NCBI GenBank assembly: GCA_013115125.1
Contig: JABANN010000266.1
Location: 1-45,160, forward strand
DNA length: 45,160 nt
Reading direction: 5' to 3'
From: Perkinsus olseni
Taxonomy: Eukaryota > Perkinsozoa > Perkinsida
The translations under genes were made by a program, and so were the position numbers. How positions within the stretch are numbered: position 1 is the first letter of the stretch; each line of letters starts with the position of its first letter. Of this stretch, positions 18,460 through 28,900 are shown piece after piece. Below the pieces are notes generated by a model. That model ran no database searches, had not been told where the DNA came from, and saw only the letters and a program-made list of their open reading frames with translations.

Positions 18460-20848
18460 ATGGACTCAACCTCTTTTTCCACAGCCGAGGACTTTCGAAA
18501 GGACGGCAACGCTAAACTGAAGGTACGTCGGTGGTGGGCGGGGACTCGGGGCCGCCACGATTGGTGATGGATCAGGCGAAGGACGTGAAGGGAGCCATCG
18601 AGAGCTATACTAAAGCTATCCACATGAAGCCTGAAGATCATCTTGCATGGTAGGGAGTATCTTTTGGCTTCGTGGCGAGCATGCTTGTGGCAGGTCAAAT
18701 AGATCCGCAGCGTTCTCGGTGGATGGGTCTTATGATAAGGCACTTGCAGATGGCTTGAAGTGCGTTGAGTTGGCCCCGTTGTGGAGCAAGGGCCACCATC
18801 GTGTTGGGTCGGCACTGCAGGCTATGGGCAGGTAGTAGCTGTCCGTAGTAGTAGTAGAAGTAGGAGGGGCCTCTCGAGTAGGTATCAGGAAGCCATTGAC
18901 CATTTGAACAAGGCCATAGCGACCTGTACAGAGGTAGTGGTATTGGAAAGTTAGTTTTGTTGAGAAAGTTTTGGTATTAGGGAGATATATCGAATTTGAA
19001 GGCGTTGCGTGATGCTTGCAATACACTAGCGATTGAAAAGAAGCTTCTTGGTTCGTGGAAGGGTACTGTAACTGAGCAGCTCGGTGGATACTCTCAAGTA
19101 GGATGGCACTCAACTTGACCTATTTTGTATCTTGCATGCATCAACCTTATAGGTCATGCAGTTTGAAGAGGGACATAAGATGCACGTGATGGTAATGGGG
19201 CAGTCTCAAGAGGCCAGCTACATGGTGGATGGTGCGAAGGACCCCATTCTCCTCAACATTCACCTCGCCATTGATGGCAACCAAGGCCCTAATGTCCCGT
19301 AATAATCATGGGGGCTCCACCGGGGAACAGTGGATGACGGCGTAGCGGGGGGTCGTAGAGACTGCGGTTCTCACGGTAGCAGACAATATCAGGATAGGAT
19401 AGAGTTACGGTCATGGTAGGCCCTAGTGGGGCCGCCCTACCCGGTAGGGCGGTATTATTGTACGTTCTCCACAGAATTTATTAGATGTGCGGAATATTGT
19501 CGGCTGTTGCTATCGCATCGCCAATCGACCTATCTGTAGGTACATTATTCGCTTCACTGATGACAGTACTTTAGAGATGTGTTGTCCTTATTTAACTCCT
19601 GAGATTCCTACCAAGTTTGAAGGGCCGGGCCTGGTGGCCATGAAGAAGGTACGCCCCTGCTCTTGGATGCTTCGACTTCCCACCGACCCTTCAGCTCCCC
19701 GACGGCGAAAAGGTTGATGTCGATGAGAACAAGTGGATCGACTCCCCGGAGTTGGAGGAAATCAAGAAGCTTGATGAGCGGACCAAGGTGATGGAAAGAA
19801 ATAGTTTTGCTGTTCTCAACTGTGATGAGAAGGTCCTCCGATACATGAGAGAGTTCAGCGACGTTCTCATCAAGGCCAAGGATCAGACAGATGATGGTGA
19901 TGATGATGTAGACGAGGGAGGGCCCGGCGACGGCGGTGTGTGATGGTGTTGTTTGGCGTAGTTGCCGCCTAGCACGGGTACGACTGAGGAGGAGATCAGA
20001 GCCAACAAGCAGGTGCTGAAGATGATGTCTGTGAATGTGAAGGTGGGTAGAGGTCGACTTGCCTGAGTAATCAATTCAACTTCAGATCAACGCAGTAGAG
20101 GCCCGCTACGGCAGTCCGGTGGCCCAGGCGGCTTTCCTGTTGGTAGCGCAGTGCCAGACTCCGAAGGTGAGGCCAAGGGGGGGCCATTGTTGGTGGTTGA
20201 GGGATGTGATCAGGACCAAGAGTTGGAGAAGGCTTCGGATGAGTTGCGTGGTCTGATGCTTGAGATTGGCCTGATTGATGAAGCCAGTCTGGAGGAGACT
20301 AGGAAGAAGTTTAAGGAAGCGAACAAAGTAGGGAGGGGAGGGGGGATGGTGGTTTTGATGGCCCCTGTCAGTTTATGCAGGAGCAGACGACAGCGGCATC
20401 GACCGGCATGCAGGCGCCTTCGGATGGCCGGACGGAGGCGACCAGGGCGAGGCTGCAGAAGAAGCTCGAGACTCGGCAAGCTGAGAAGGCAGCTGCCGCT
20501 GAGAGTGCGGAGAACAGTCCTGCTGCTACTGGTAGTTGGGGGAGGGAGGGTGGCGGTGAGAGTCTGTGTGGTGTAGGCAAGAAGGCGGGTAAGAGGAAGA
20601 ATAGTAGGAAATCTGATACGAGTAGCGAAAGGAGTGGTAAGGAGGAGGAGAAGGCTAGCGAATGTCCACCAGAAGAGGAGGTGCGTGGAGGAAACTCAAG
20701 TGAGGACGAGAAAGCAAGATTGAATGAAGAATCCGGCGTTGAGGAGTCGATCAACTACGACAAACTTTTAACTGTCGGTCTGGCCGTCACCGCGGCCGCT
20801 GTTGGAGGCATCTTCCTCTACCGCAAATACTTCAATAAGAAGGATTGA
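18460..20848 (+). CDS. TPR protein with C-terminal tail anchor
   Basis: Start MDSTSFSTAEDFRKDGNAKL at 18460. Introns follow at about 18523-18575, 18649-18692, 18833-18881, a longer one near 19300-19537, and others of similar size. Joined exons give an N-terminal three-repeat TPR domain of the Hop/STI1/SGT type (AIESYTKAIHMKPEDH, SNRSAAFSVDGSYDKALAD, LAPLWSKGHHRVGSAL, YQEAIDHLNKAI), which normally clamps the EEVD tail of Hsp70 or Hsp90. A beta-rich middle follows (LGSWKGTVTEQLGGYS, FTDDSTLEMCCPYLTPE), then a coiled, highly charged Lys/Glu region. The end is a single hydrophobic segment LLTVGLAVTAAAVGGIFLY with a basic tail RKYFNKKD, typical of tail-anchored proteins of ER or mitochondrial outer membrane. 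The role could be co-chaperone at an organelle surface. The middle-domain family is not recognised. Confidence 0.75.
19432..19452 (+). repeat. Perfect 9-bp hairpin inside an intron
   Basis: CCGCCCTAC and GTAGGGCGG flank a CCG loop, a GC-rich stem in the longest intron (about 19300-19537) of the TPR gene. Confidence 0.8.
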
Positions 20849-21033
20849 TTTTCGGTTGCCGATTGGGTCCAAATCTTGCTCTCTTGCATTTTCCTAACGC
20901 TCGTCTCCTCACGTTCCTCTACCAACTGAAGATATGCTGTTCCTTGTCGTATACTTACAAAGACTTCACCAGCCAGTCCGGCGTCTTGACTTGATAAATT
21001 CGTGGCGCAGCGGTCAGGGTTGATCTTAAATGC

Positions 21034-22575
21034 ATGGGTGTCAATGGCCTCTGGGCTGCCCTCTCCAAAGGCCATCCGGGAGTCTTCACCCGCATCCCTC
21101 TGCCGCCCTATGCCGTCAGTAACATCACTCGCAGCACCCTGCTGGAGGGCCGCCAGCTCTATGTTGATGCTACTATGTTTTTGTACCGATTTACTTCGTC
21201 GTCGCATCGGCTGTCGATGAACCAAGTGATGGATCGGTTCAGTCGTCTCAGCTTCGCCCTCAAGCTGCTCTCCGGACGCCGCCCGATATTTGTCTTTGAC
21301 GCGAAGCCATCGAAGATAAAGCAACGCCATTGCCTCAATCAGCGATGGGCGCTTCGGACGGCATATGCCGCCGCGGCGCTGGCAAAGGTTGAGAAGGAGT
21401 ACAGCGACGAGGAGGAGGTCACTGCAGTGCCTCCGCCAAGGCTTGCCCCAGCTCATGCAGATCTGCGTCTGGGTGTGTGGTGGTCCTGCATGTGGCGGAA
21501 CTTCTTCGTCCGAGGTCTGTCTCTAGTGAGGGCCCCCGATGGTTGGGATGCCGAAGCGGTCTGTGCCAAACTGGCAGCAAGGTGTGATGGTGTCGTTGTG
21601 AGTGAGGACGGCGACGCCCTGGCCTTCGGGGCGCCTGCCATTCTCCGCAACGTCTGGCGGTATCGGGTAGTAGACGATGATGATCAGCCAGCGGCGGAGC
21701 TGGTCGACAGGGCGGCGGTGGAGGGAGCTCTGGGCGTGTCCCCTCGGGAGTTCGTAGAAGTCTGTGTCCTGGCTGGATGTGACTTTGCCTCTCACCTGCC
21801 GAACCTGGGCTTCACTGTGGCCTCGAGAGCTGTGAGGGAGCACGGCGGCATAGGGGAGTACCTGCGCCATCGTGAGCTCAACGATAGTGACTTTAAATTA
21901 ATAAAGTTGTTTGCTTTGGCGTTCGACTGGAAGGCGGCGGTCGAGTGCTTCGATCGAGAATTGAGCGAGGATGAGGTGAAGTCCCTGGTCAGGACGGACC
22001 ACGACCGCGCTATAGTGGCGACTTGTCTACTTTATGGCGCGAGAGATTCCTTACAGACGGGAATGGACCGAATTAGTTCAACATTGAACTTGTGCAAGGG
22101 CGCAATTTCGCGGCGCGTGACGAATGTTTTGGAGCCGACGTTGGACCCGGAGGCGTTCTTCGCGGATTGTCCTTGGCGGCAGCAGTTTGGTTACTTGACG
22201 TACTCTCACGTATGCCGGAAGAATGCCATCAAAAATGGTATTTTTGCGGCGCGTGACGGTCTCGGAATGAGACGATATGTTGGTGGGAAGGGGAGGGTGT
22301 TTGAGAGAGCACGAAGGAGGAGACCGGAAAATTTCATGCAGATCGAAAATTGGCGGATGACGAGGATCTTTGAGCCGAGCTTGAGCTTGGAAGATATGCC
22401 ATCTTTGGTGTTGTTATTGGGGCCGTGGCGGTACCGGATGGCCCATGTTGCACGGCAAGAAGTTCAGACCACTCAGGGTATCTTATCGACCGTGCAAGAT
22501 ACAAATGAGGTCAGGTTGAGCCTCGTAGTGCAAGAAGGGGCTACGGCTCCTGCAGAACAGAGATGTACTGACTAG
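21034..22575 (+). CDS. FEN1/XPG-family structure-specific nuclease, 513 aa, intronless
   Basis: The start MGVNGLWAAL is the conserved XPG N-terminus, in which the amino group after Met removal lies near the active site. Active-site carboxylates can be followed: Asp in LYVDATMFLYRF, Asp in FVFDAKPSKIK, the Asp/Glu pair in GWDAEAVCAKL (Asp where FEN1 has its first Glu, Glu at the second), both Asp residues in VSEDGDALAFG, and Asp in LAGCDFASHLPNLGF, which leads into the helix-two-turn-helix. All metal ligands are thus present, with one conservative change. The family cuts 5' flaps or bubble junctions in replication and repair. A PCNA box is not obvious, and the last about 200 residues are unassigned. 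It is the only clearly conserved gene here, besides the CRT-like pair, without introns. Confidence 0.85.
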   Translation: MGVNGLWAALSKGHPGVFTRIPLPPYAVSNITRSTLLEGRQLYVDATMFLYRFTSSSHRLSMNQVMDRFSRLSFALKLLSGRRPIFVFDAKPSKIKQRHCLNQRWALRTAYAAAALAKVEKEYSDEEEVTAVPPPRLAPAHADLRLGVWWSCMWRNFFVRGLSLVRAPDGWDAEAVCAKLAARCDGVVVSEDGDALAFGAPAILRNVWRYRVVDDDDQPAAELVDRAAVEGALGVSPREFVEVCVLAGCDFASHLPNLGFTVASRAVREHGGIGEYLRHRELNDSDFKLIKLFALAFDWKAAVECFDRELSEDEVKSLVRTDHDRAIVATCLLYGARDSLQTGMDRISSTLNLCKGAISRRVTNVLEPTLDPEAFFADCPWRQQFGYLTYSHVCRKNAIKNGIFAARDGLGMRRYVGGKGRVFERARRRRPENFMQIENWRMTRIFEPSLSLEDMPSLVLLLGPWRYRMAHVARQEVQTTQGILSTVQDTNEVRLSLVVQEGATAPAEQRCTD

Positions 22576-22764
22576 CCTTGTTCATGGTGTGCCAAGCAAC
22601 AGGTAGGGTCCTGACACGTTACCTAGAGTAAGTTCATTTTCGTTCAGACGGTAAACACCGAGAGGCCCGCCGGTTCCCGAAGGCTGTTGTTGTCTAATTT
22701 AACATTGAGTTTCGTGACTACCACCTGACCAGTTGTCGTGTTGTCATATTCATTAATGTGGATG

Positions 22765-22832
22765 TACCGGGGCTGGGGATCGAACCTGGGACCTTCGGGG
22801 TACTATCTTGCCCCCACTGTTTTATCGCTGCT
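22765..22832 (-). repeat. tRNA-like fragment with box A and box B
   Basis: On the minus strand GATAAAACAGTGGGGGC resembles box A, and about 27 bp later CCCAGGTTCGATCCCCAGC is a near-perfect box B. The spacing suits a tRNA or a SINE head, but the acceptor and T stems do not close fully. It lies just upstream of CLC-A, antisense to it. Confidence 0.5.
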
Positions 22833-22943
22833 CGCTCTCCCGTGTGACCACATAAGACAGATTCATCGAATTCTGAGTGCCCTTGCGCCGTCCTCACAAA
22901 CCGCTTACAGTGGTTGTCCTCGTTTAAAATACCACCCCCCTAG

Positions 22944-25900
22944 ATGCCCACCAGAAGCGTCGGTACCCATACGGCGAGGTCCATCGTGGACCTCTTCGGT
23001 AACCCGCAACCGCCGCCGCTTGCTATCCCCACAGCAATGCTCCACAGGGACCTTCGACGACGTCCCCCACTGGACGACCGAGGGAGTGCGGTTCTCGTCA
23101 TCGGCGGCTGCGGTGGACGCAAGACGAGAGGCTGATGGCTCCAAGGGAATCGCAGACTCGTATGTCTTCTCTGTGGCACACTCTCTCAGTTTTAGACGGA
23201 GATTGAGGTCCGTTGACTGCCGATGTGCGTGACCGCGCCACGAAGTTGCGTCAAGGTACATTCTGTCCTGCTGCCAGCCGTCCCAGTGGATTCTGTTAGC
23301 CCTGCTGGGCTTCGTAACAGCTCTTGTGGCGTTCACTATTGAACTATCTGTGACAAAGATGTGGGACTGGTTTCATACGGACGCATGATTCACCAGCATC
23401 GACCTAAGATACGAGCTTCGAGCGGAGTATCTTCCAGTATGGGCATGGTTACTAACAGCAGCTGTCCTCGCATTATTCTCAGTGTTTTGCGTGTAAGTTC
23501 CGTTTGGAGTGGTATCATCCTCTCTACAGGATCTCTTCAGACACGTCGGTTCGCCGGCAGCAGCAGGGTCGGGCATTCCCGAGATGAAGGTCACCCTCAC
23601 GGGCGAGGACGTCGACAACTTCCTCTCATTCCGTCGGTGCTCGTCGGCTCACCCATCACCATCATCATCCTTCCCCTAGGTACTCTGATCGCCAAGTCTG
23701 TCGGTCTCGTGGCTGTCCAGGCCGCCGGGCTGTCTCTAGGCAGCGAAGGGCCTTTTGTAGAGTTCCCAGAGTCTCGCGCATGTCCATACCACTCCTTCCC
23801 AGATTCAGGTTGCAGGCTGCCTCGCAGTAGCGCTGTGCACCTACCTCCCACAGACGTGGTTTTTCAAGTCGGGTTCAGGCCGTGGGACGCATCTTGAAAT
23901 CTTCGCTGTGCGCAGATACATCAGCGTCGAGACATATCGATTACAGCTGCTGGCGGTGGCCGTCAGTGCGGGCGTCACTGCGACTTTCGGAGCCCCGGTG
24001 GGGGGTGTCTTATTCTCAATAGAAGTACTACCGACCGCCCCCTCCATCACCCTCACCTCCACCAGCAGGTCACCGCGACCTTCTTCTTCGTGTCTTCGCT
24101 CTGGAAGGGCTTCTACACAGCGATAGCTTGTATGGTGGTCTTCAGGCTAGCGAGATTACTGGTGACACTGTGGTGACACTAACTAGGAATCAAGAGCTTT
24201 CTGCTCAGCCCCTGGTGGAGCTGTTCCAAGTAGAAGATTTGCCTCCGTTGACCATCACCCTCGAGACCTTCGCCTTCATCATCCTTGCCATCCTCTGCGG
24301 GGTCCTGTCGGGCATCATAGTGTGAGCGGCCGGCAGGACGAGCGTCGACGGAGCGAAGGTTCCTTCGATAGGTTTTTCGTCGGAGTGCTCAACTCCATCA
24401 CAAAGAGGTTCCCCATCCCAGTCCGCTACGCCTGGGCAGCCGGTGTGGCCCTGATCGACGCGGGGGTCGCATACGCGTAGGGTGGCGGAGGGTGCTGCTG
24501 CTGGCGGCTGCCGTATGGGTGCTTTAGCTCCCCTCTGTTGTGGCAGCTGGACAAGGGTCTCCTAGAGGACATGCTCAACGTGTCCCATCACGAGGCAGCC
24601 AGTGATGTTATTAACAAAGCGGGAGATCTGGCGGTGAGTGGACTGTGACGCACTGTGACGGGGAATCCTCGCTGTGCGTTTTCAGATAGTTTTTGTTGCT
24701 AAGATATGTCTTATGATTCTGTCCATGAGCTGTAGTGACCTCTGATGGACCTGCCCTCCCGTAGCAGTCCCGTTGTCAGGTTGGGTACCAGCAGGCCTTT
24801 TCCTTCCAGTATTTACGATTGGTGCGGTATCGGGACGGCTGTATGGCCTGCTAGTTCACGAGTTGCTGGCTGACAACTACGCCTTTGCCCCTCCTGCAGT
24901 GTAGCTCGCTGCTATCCATCATCACCCTGCCCACCCAGGTCCCTAGATACGCCCTGGTCGGCGCGATCTGCCTCACTGCGGGGGCTACTCGGACGATCTC
25001 GGTGGCTGTGATCGCCTTTGAGCTCACCGGCCACATACATCAGATGGCTGTTATCGTCATAAGTCAGCACCCACCACGCACTACCGCTTTAGCGGCTGCG
25101 CTCAGCAGGTACGGTGGTGTCCTACGCGGTCGCCTCCCTCTTCACTACGTCCATCTACGATGTCCTTCTTCATTTAAAGGAGCTACCATATGTACCGCAC
25201 TTGCGCCGTCCAGAACTGTGAGTGCTTGACGGCTGCTGCTGCTGATCTCACCGACGTAGCAGGTACCATCATCCTATTGGGGATATAGTTCATCGACTGC
25301 CCAACACGGCTTGTATATTTCTCCCGGAAGGAATAGATGATACCACTCCATCCCAAACTCAGCCGACTTTATGGAATGCCTACACAGCTTTAAGGTAATA
25401 CTTCTACAGTGGTGCGACAGCTAGCTCGCCTCAGTAACCTGCCTCATTCATGCCCGATGATACCAATAGTCACGCGCCACGAAAATGGTGGTCTCATGCT
25501 AGCTGGTAGTATTCGAAGGGCAATTAAAACGAGTGGTAGTAGTAAGCTGCAACAGGCACGATACCCACCCACCACGTCCAGGCTGAGCTTGAATCGATCA
25601 TGAGGGGCTTGGCTCCGGCTGCGGTGGTAGTGACTGACGAGACCATCATCTCAGAGAACAGCCAGATGCTGTCCCAGATGGAGCTCACGCTTTCACGTAA
25701 GTAGTATCATGAAAGGGGTTGATGTAGGTATGCTGACGATCAGGCGAAGGCACACCAATAGGACGAGCTGTGGACTGGAACCCTCTCACTGTACCTCACA
25801 CGATGCCGACAGCTCGAGTGCAGTAAGTCCATCATGGGAGAGCCATTTAACGGTATTTTACGATCGTCTTGTCCCCGTCAACACAACAGCTTGGGGTTCA

Positions 25901-28900
25901 AATGAAATCGTACGGTAAACAGAAATGCCGGCGGGAACTGTACGGCGGCCAGCCTATACCACAATCAGAACTAACACGATGGACAAGAATTAAAACAGAG
26001 CGTGAGGACCATCTTGGGTGTCTACCAACTATAGTAGAGTTACGGTGGTTGCAACAGGACATGGATAATCACTGTGAAATACTCTGTTCACAGATTGATG
26101 GACTAGCCAAGTGACTTGGCCCAAGTCTGATAGAGAAAGGGTAAAACAATACGCTCGCATGAGCAAGCAGTAAACCCTTCACATAGAGTGACAGGATTAG
26201 TTCTTGACGTTGACACCACCCCCATCTTCGATAGTCTCACTTCCGCCTGATTTCACAGGCACCTCGCCGGTTGCCTGAGGCGAGCCTCGTCTCCGTCTGA
26301 AGAGGGGCCAAAAACAGATGATAGCCTTGGGGATGCTCGTGTCACCAGACTTGTCGATCCGCTCATTCTCCTCTTCAAGCTTCTCACGTTTGCCATTACC
26401 ATGACGGAAGATAACAACACCGCTCATGATAACGACCAAAGAGACCCACTCGAACCAAGTGACGGTATCAGCGCCAATTAAAGGCCAGCTGATGAGGGAC
26501 ATGAAGGCAGACAGAGGGACTGTAATCTTAAGACTTACGAAAGTCAGTAAACTGGAACCATAGGATACAAGTAGGTAGATGGTGATGTTGAAGCAAACGT
26601 TGATGATCATGTAGACCACGAAAGAGGACATGGCACCGTGTGCAGTGAGCAGGGTCTCGAACCCGGCGGCCATCACGTCCAACACGTTCTCGTTAGTGCG
26701 GGCCATTTCCACCAGCATGGACACTGGGAAGACCCAGATGATACCGAAAGTGTGGTTTGAACTGCTCACAGCGAAGACGTCCAAGTTGGTCTGCTTGTAG
26801 CCGTGCTTCTCGGCGAAGGCGGTGTAGTCACGGAACATGTACTCCTTGATAACGAAACCGAGGGCCTGGAACATAGTGGACATGAGGCAGAGGATGGACA
26901 TACCGATACTGCTGGAGCCCTCACTAGTAGAGGACGTGACGGCAGAGGCGATGGTCATGGCCACGACCAAGGACACACCGAATAGCTCTTGTAAGGTGTA
27001 TCGTGCTGCCAGGATGAGGCAAGACCAGATCAGTGTGAAAGGGACCATGCCTTGCTGCAGTAGATTGAAGACGATGATAGACAGATAGGGCTGAGTCATG
27101 AACATTAAATTGTCGCCCATAACGTCACTAATTGATGAGAAGAAGGTGTACTTAACTCCCGGGAGGCGGGCCCACCAGCGCCGTAGACCGCGCTTGGAGG
27201 GATCGATGTCCTCGTCCTTGCGAGGGGTCCAAACCCACAGGAACTCCTCCTTAGTAACATAACCGAGGAGAGCCTTGCCGCCGAGGATAGACCAGTAAAC
27301 CGTGAAGTAAACAAACTGTCCGATGATGCTCGTGACGAAGCCCGAGTACTCACCCAAAGGCTCCGACCGAATCTTACCGGCAACGGTGTTGAACGTACCA
27401 GTGATGACCAACATTAAGATGAGGAATGGTACCAGCCATTTCCCAAATCGTTCCTTGAAGGTTGGCTTAGAGACCTTCTCCTCTGTGTCTAGGCGTGTGA
27501 GCTCTGTAGGCGTTGAAGCTTTCGTCATGGGGGGCCACACTTAGTGAGTAAAGTAATAGACCTTAAAGCAACACAAAGGTTCAAATCCGTTATTATCCCC
27601 ACATGCAAGAATACATTATAGCGTGGCCGGGACACTAGCTGATGCAGTCCTGACACAAAACGGTAGGCTAGCCAACTAGCTCCCGATGAAGGATACTTTG
27701 CCGTTTCGGTTTTCTCTGAATCGATCAGTTTGGTAGTTTTAACCACGGGCATGGCTTGCCGGAATCCGGCAGCCGGATGCCCAAGGGTGTTGTGAGAATG
27801 CACTTCCGGAACGGAGCAGTCTTGTAAGGAATGATTGAGGGCATCATCCGCCCTAGCTAGACGTGCGTATCTTGCACACAGAATCTTGAGTAATCGCGTA
27901 AGACAAGATAGTCCCGTGAACCCAGCAGGATGGACTGTGATGATACACTGATGCACTCGTTACACTGAAGTGTAACGGCAACCCCAAGACGACTTGTTCG
28001 ACCACTTTTTCGGACTGGAAGACTCCACATACGAGAGAATGTGGACAGTCGCCCGACTACCTAACAACACAACGCTTTATTTGTGCACTGATGCTGGGCT
28101 TCTGTAATGCCCACAGAATTGCCGACACCTACGGCTTGCAACAGGAAAAGGAGCAGCAACGCGGGGACGGTAAAGGCACATAGACGACGCCCAAGAAATA
28201 TAGGGAGAAACACTTTGATTATTGATGGTGATGGGAGTGGTGAAAGGGCAATTGTTGAACCTATGGACAGAATTGGTTTAGAAATATTCGGTTCATTGCT
28301 CCTTCCAGTGAGGCATGACAATAGTCTATCGTCTCAAACACCAATAGTATGATCAGCTGCCACGAGGAATCCCATCAAAACCGATGGGTCATGTTGGTGA
28401 TGTTGAGGGGCGAATCATAACAGTAGCGCGTTGGCAGTCTTCTTGGACAATGCAGCTGGTTGAAATCGAATAGTAGTGATAGTATATGCTTGACAATAGG
28501 GCAACCTCGCGCTCACAGCGCAGTAGGGTCGGGGATCAGCAACGATGCAGCTAACCCTTGCTGGGGAGTGTCACTTAGAAGGCGCTTCCATAGTCTTCTC
28601 GCCGCTCTCGATGTCTGTTGTCTCGGACGTCACATCACTGGTCGATGCAGAACCCTTCCGGAAGAGAAACCGCGGCCAGCAGAAGGAGGTGTTAATAGCA
28701 ACACCGCGGTTAGGGTCAGCGTTGTCCTTGGCGGGCTTCCGATGCCGGAATATGGGCCAGAAGCAGATGATAGCCTTCGGGATGGTCTCGTCGTGCGTCT
28801 CGTCTAGCCGCTCATTCTCGGCCTCGAGCTTGTCCCTGACGCCATTACCGTGCCGGAAGATGATGACACCAGCGAGGATGACGACCAGGCAAACCCACTC

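Noticed and set aside
23361-23396. In-frame stop in CLC-A after the first membrane helix, suggesting a pseudogene
   Set aside because: A 36-bp GT-AG intron removes it and restores alignment with CLC-B, which has a 45-bp intron at the same position.
23757-23802. Apparent frameshift after GSEGPF in CLC-A
   Set aside because: Both CLC copies have a short phase-0 intron here; splicing gives the canonical GPF-[IV]-x-[IV] continuation.
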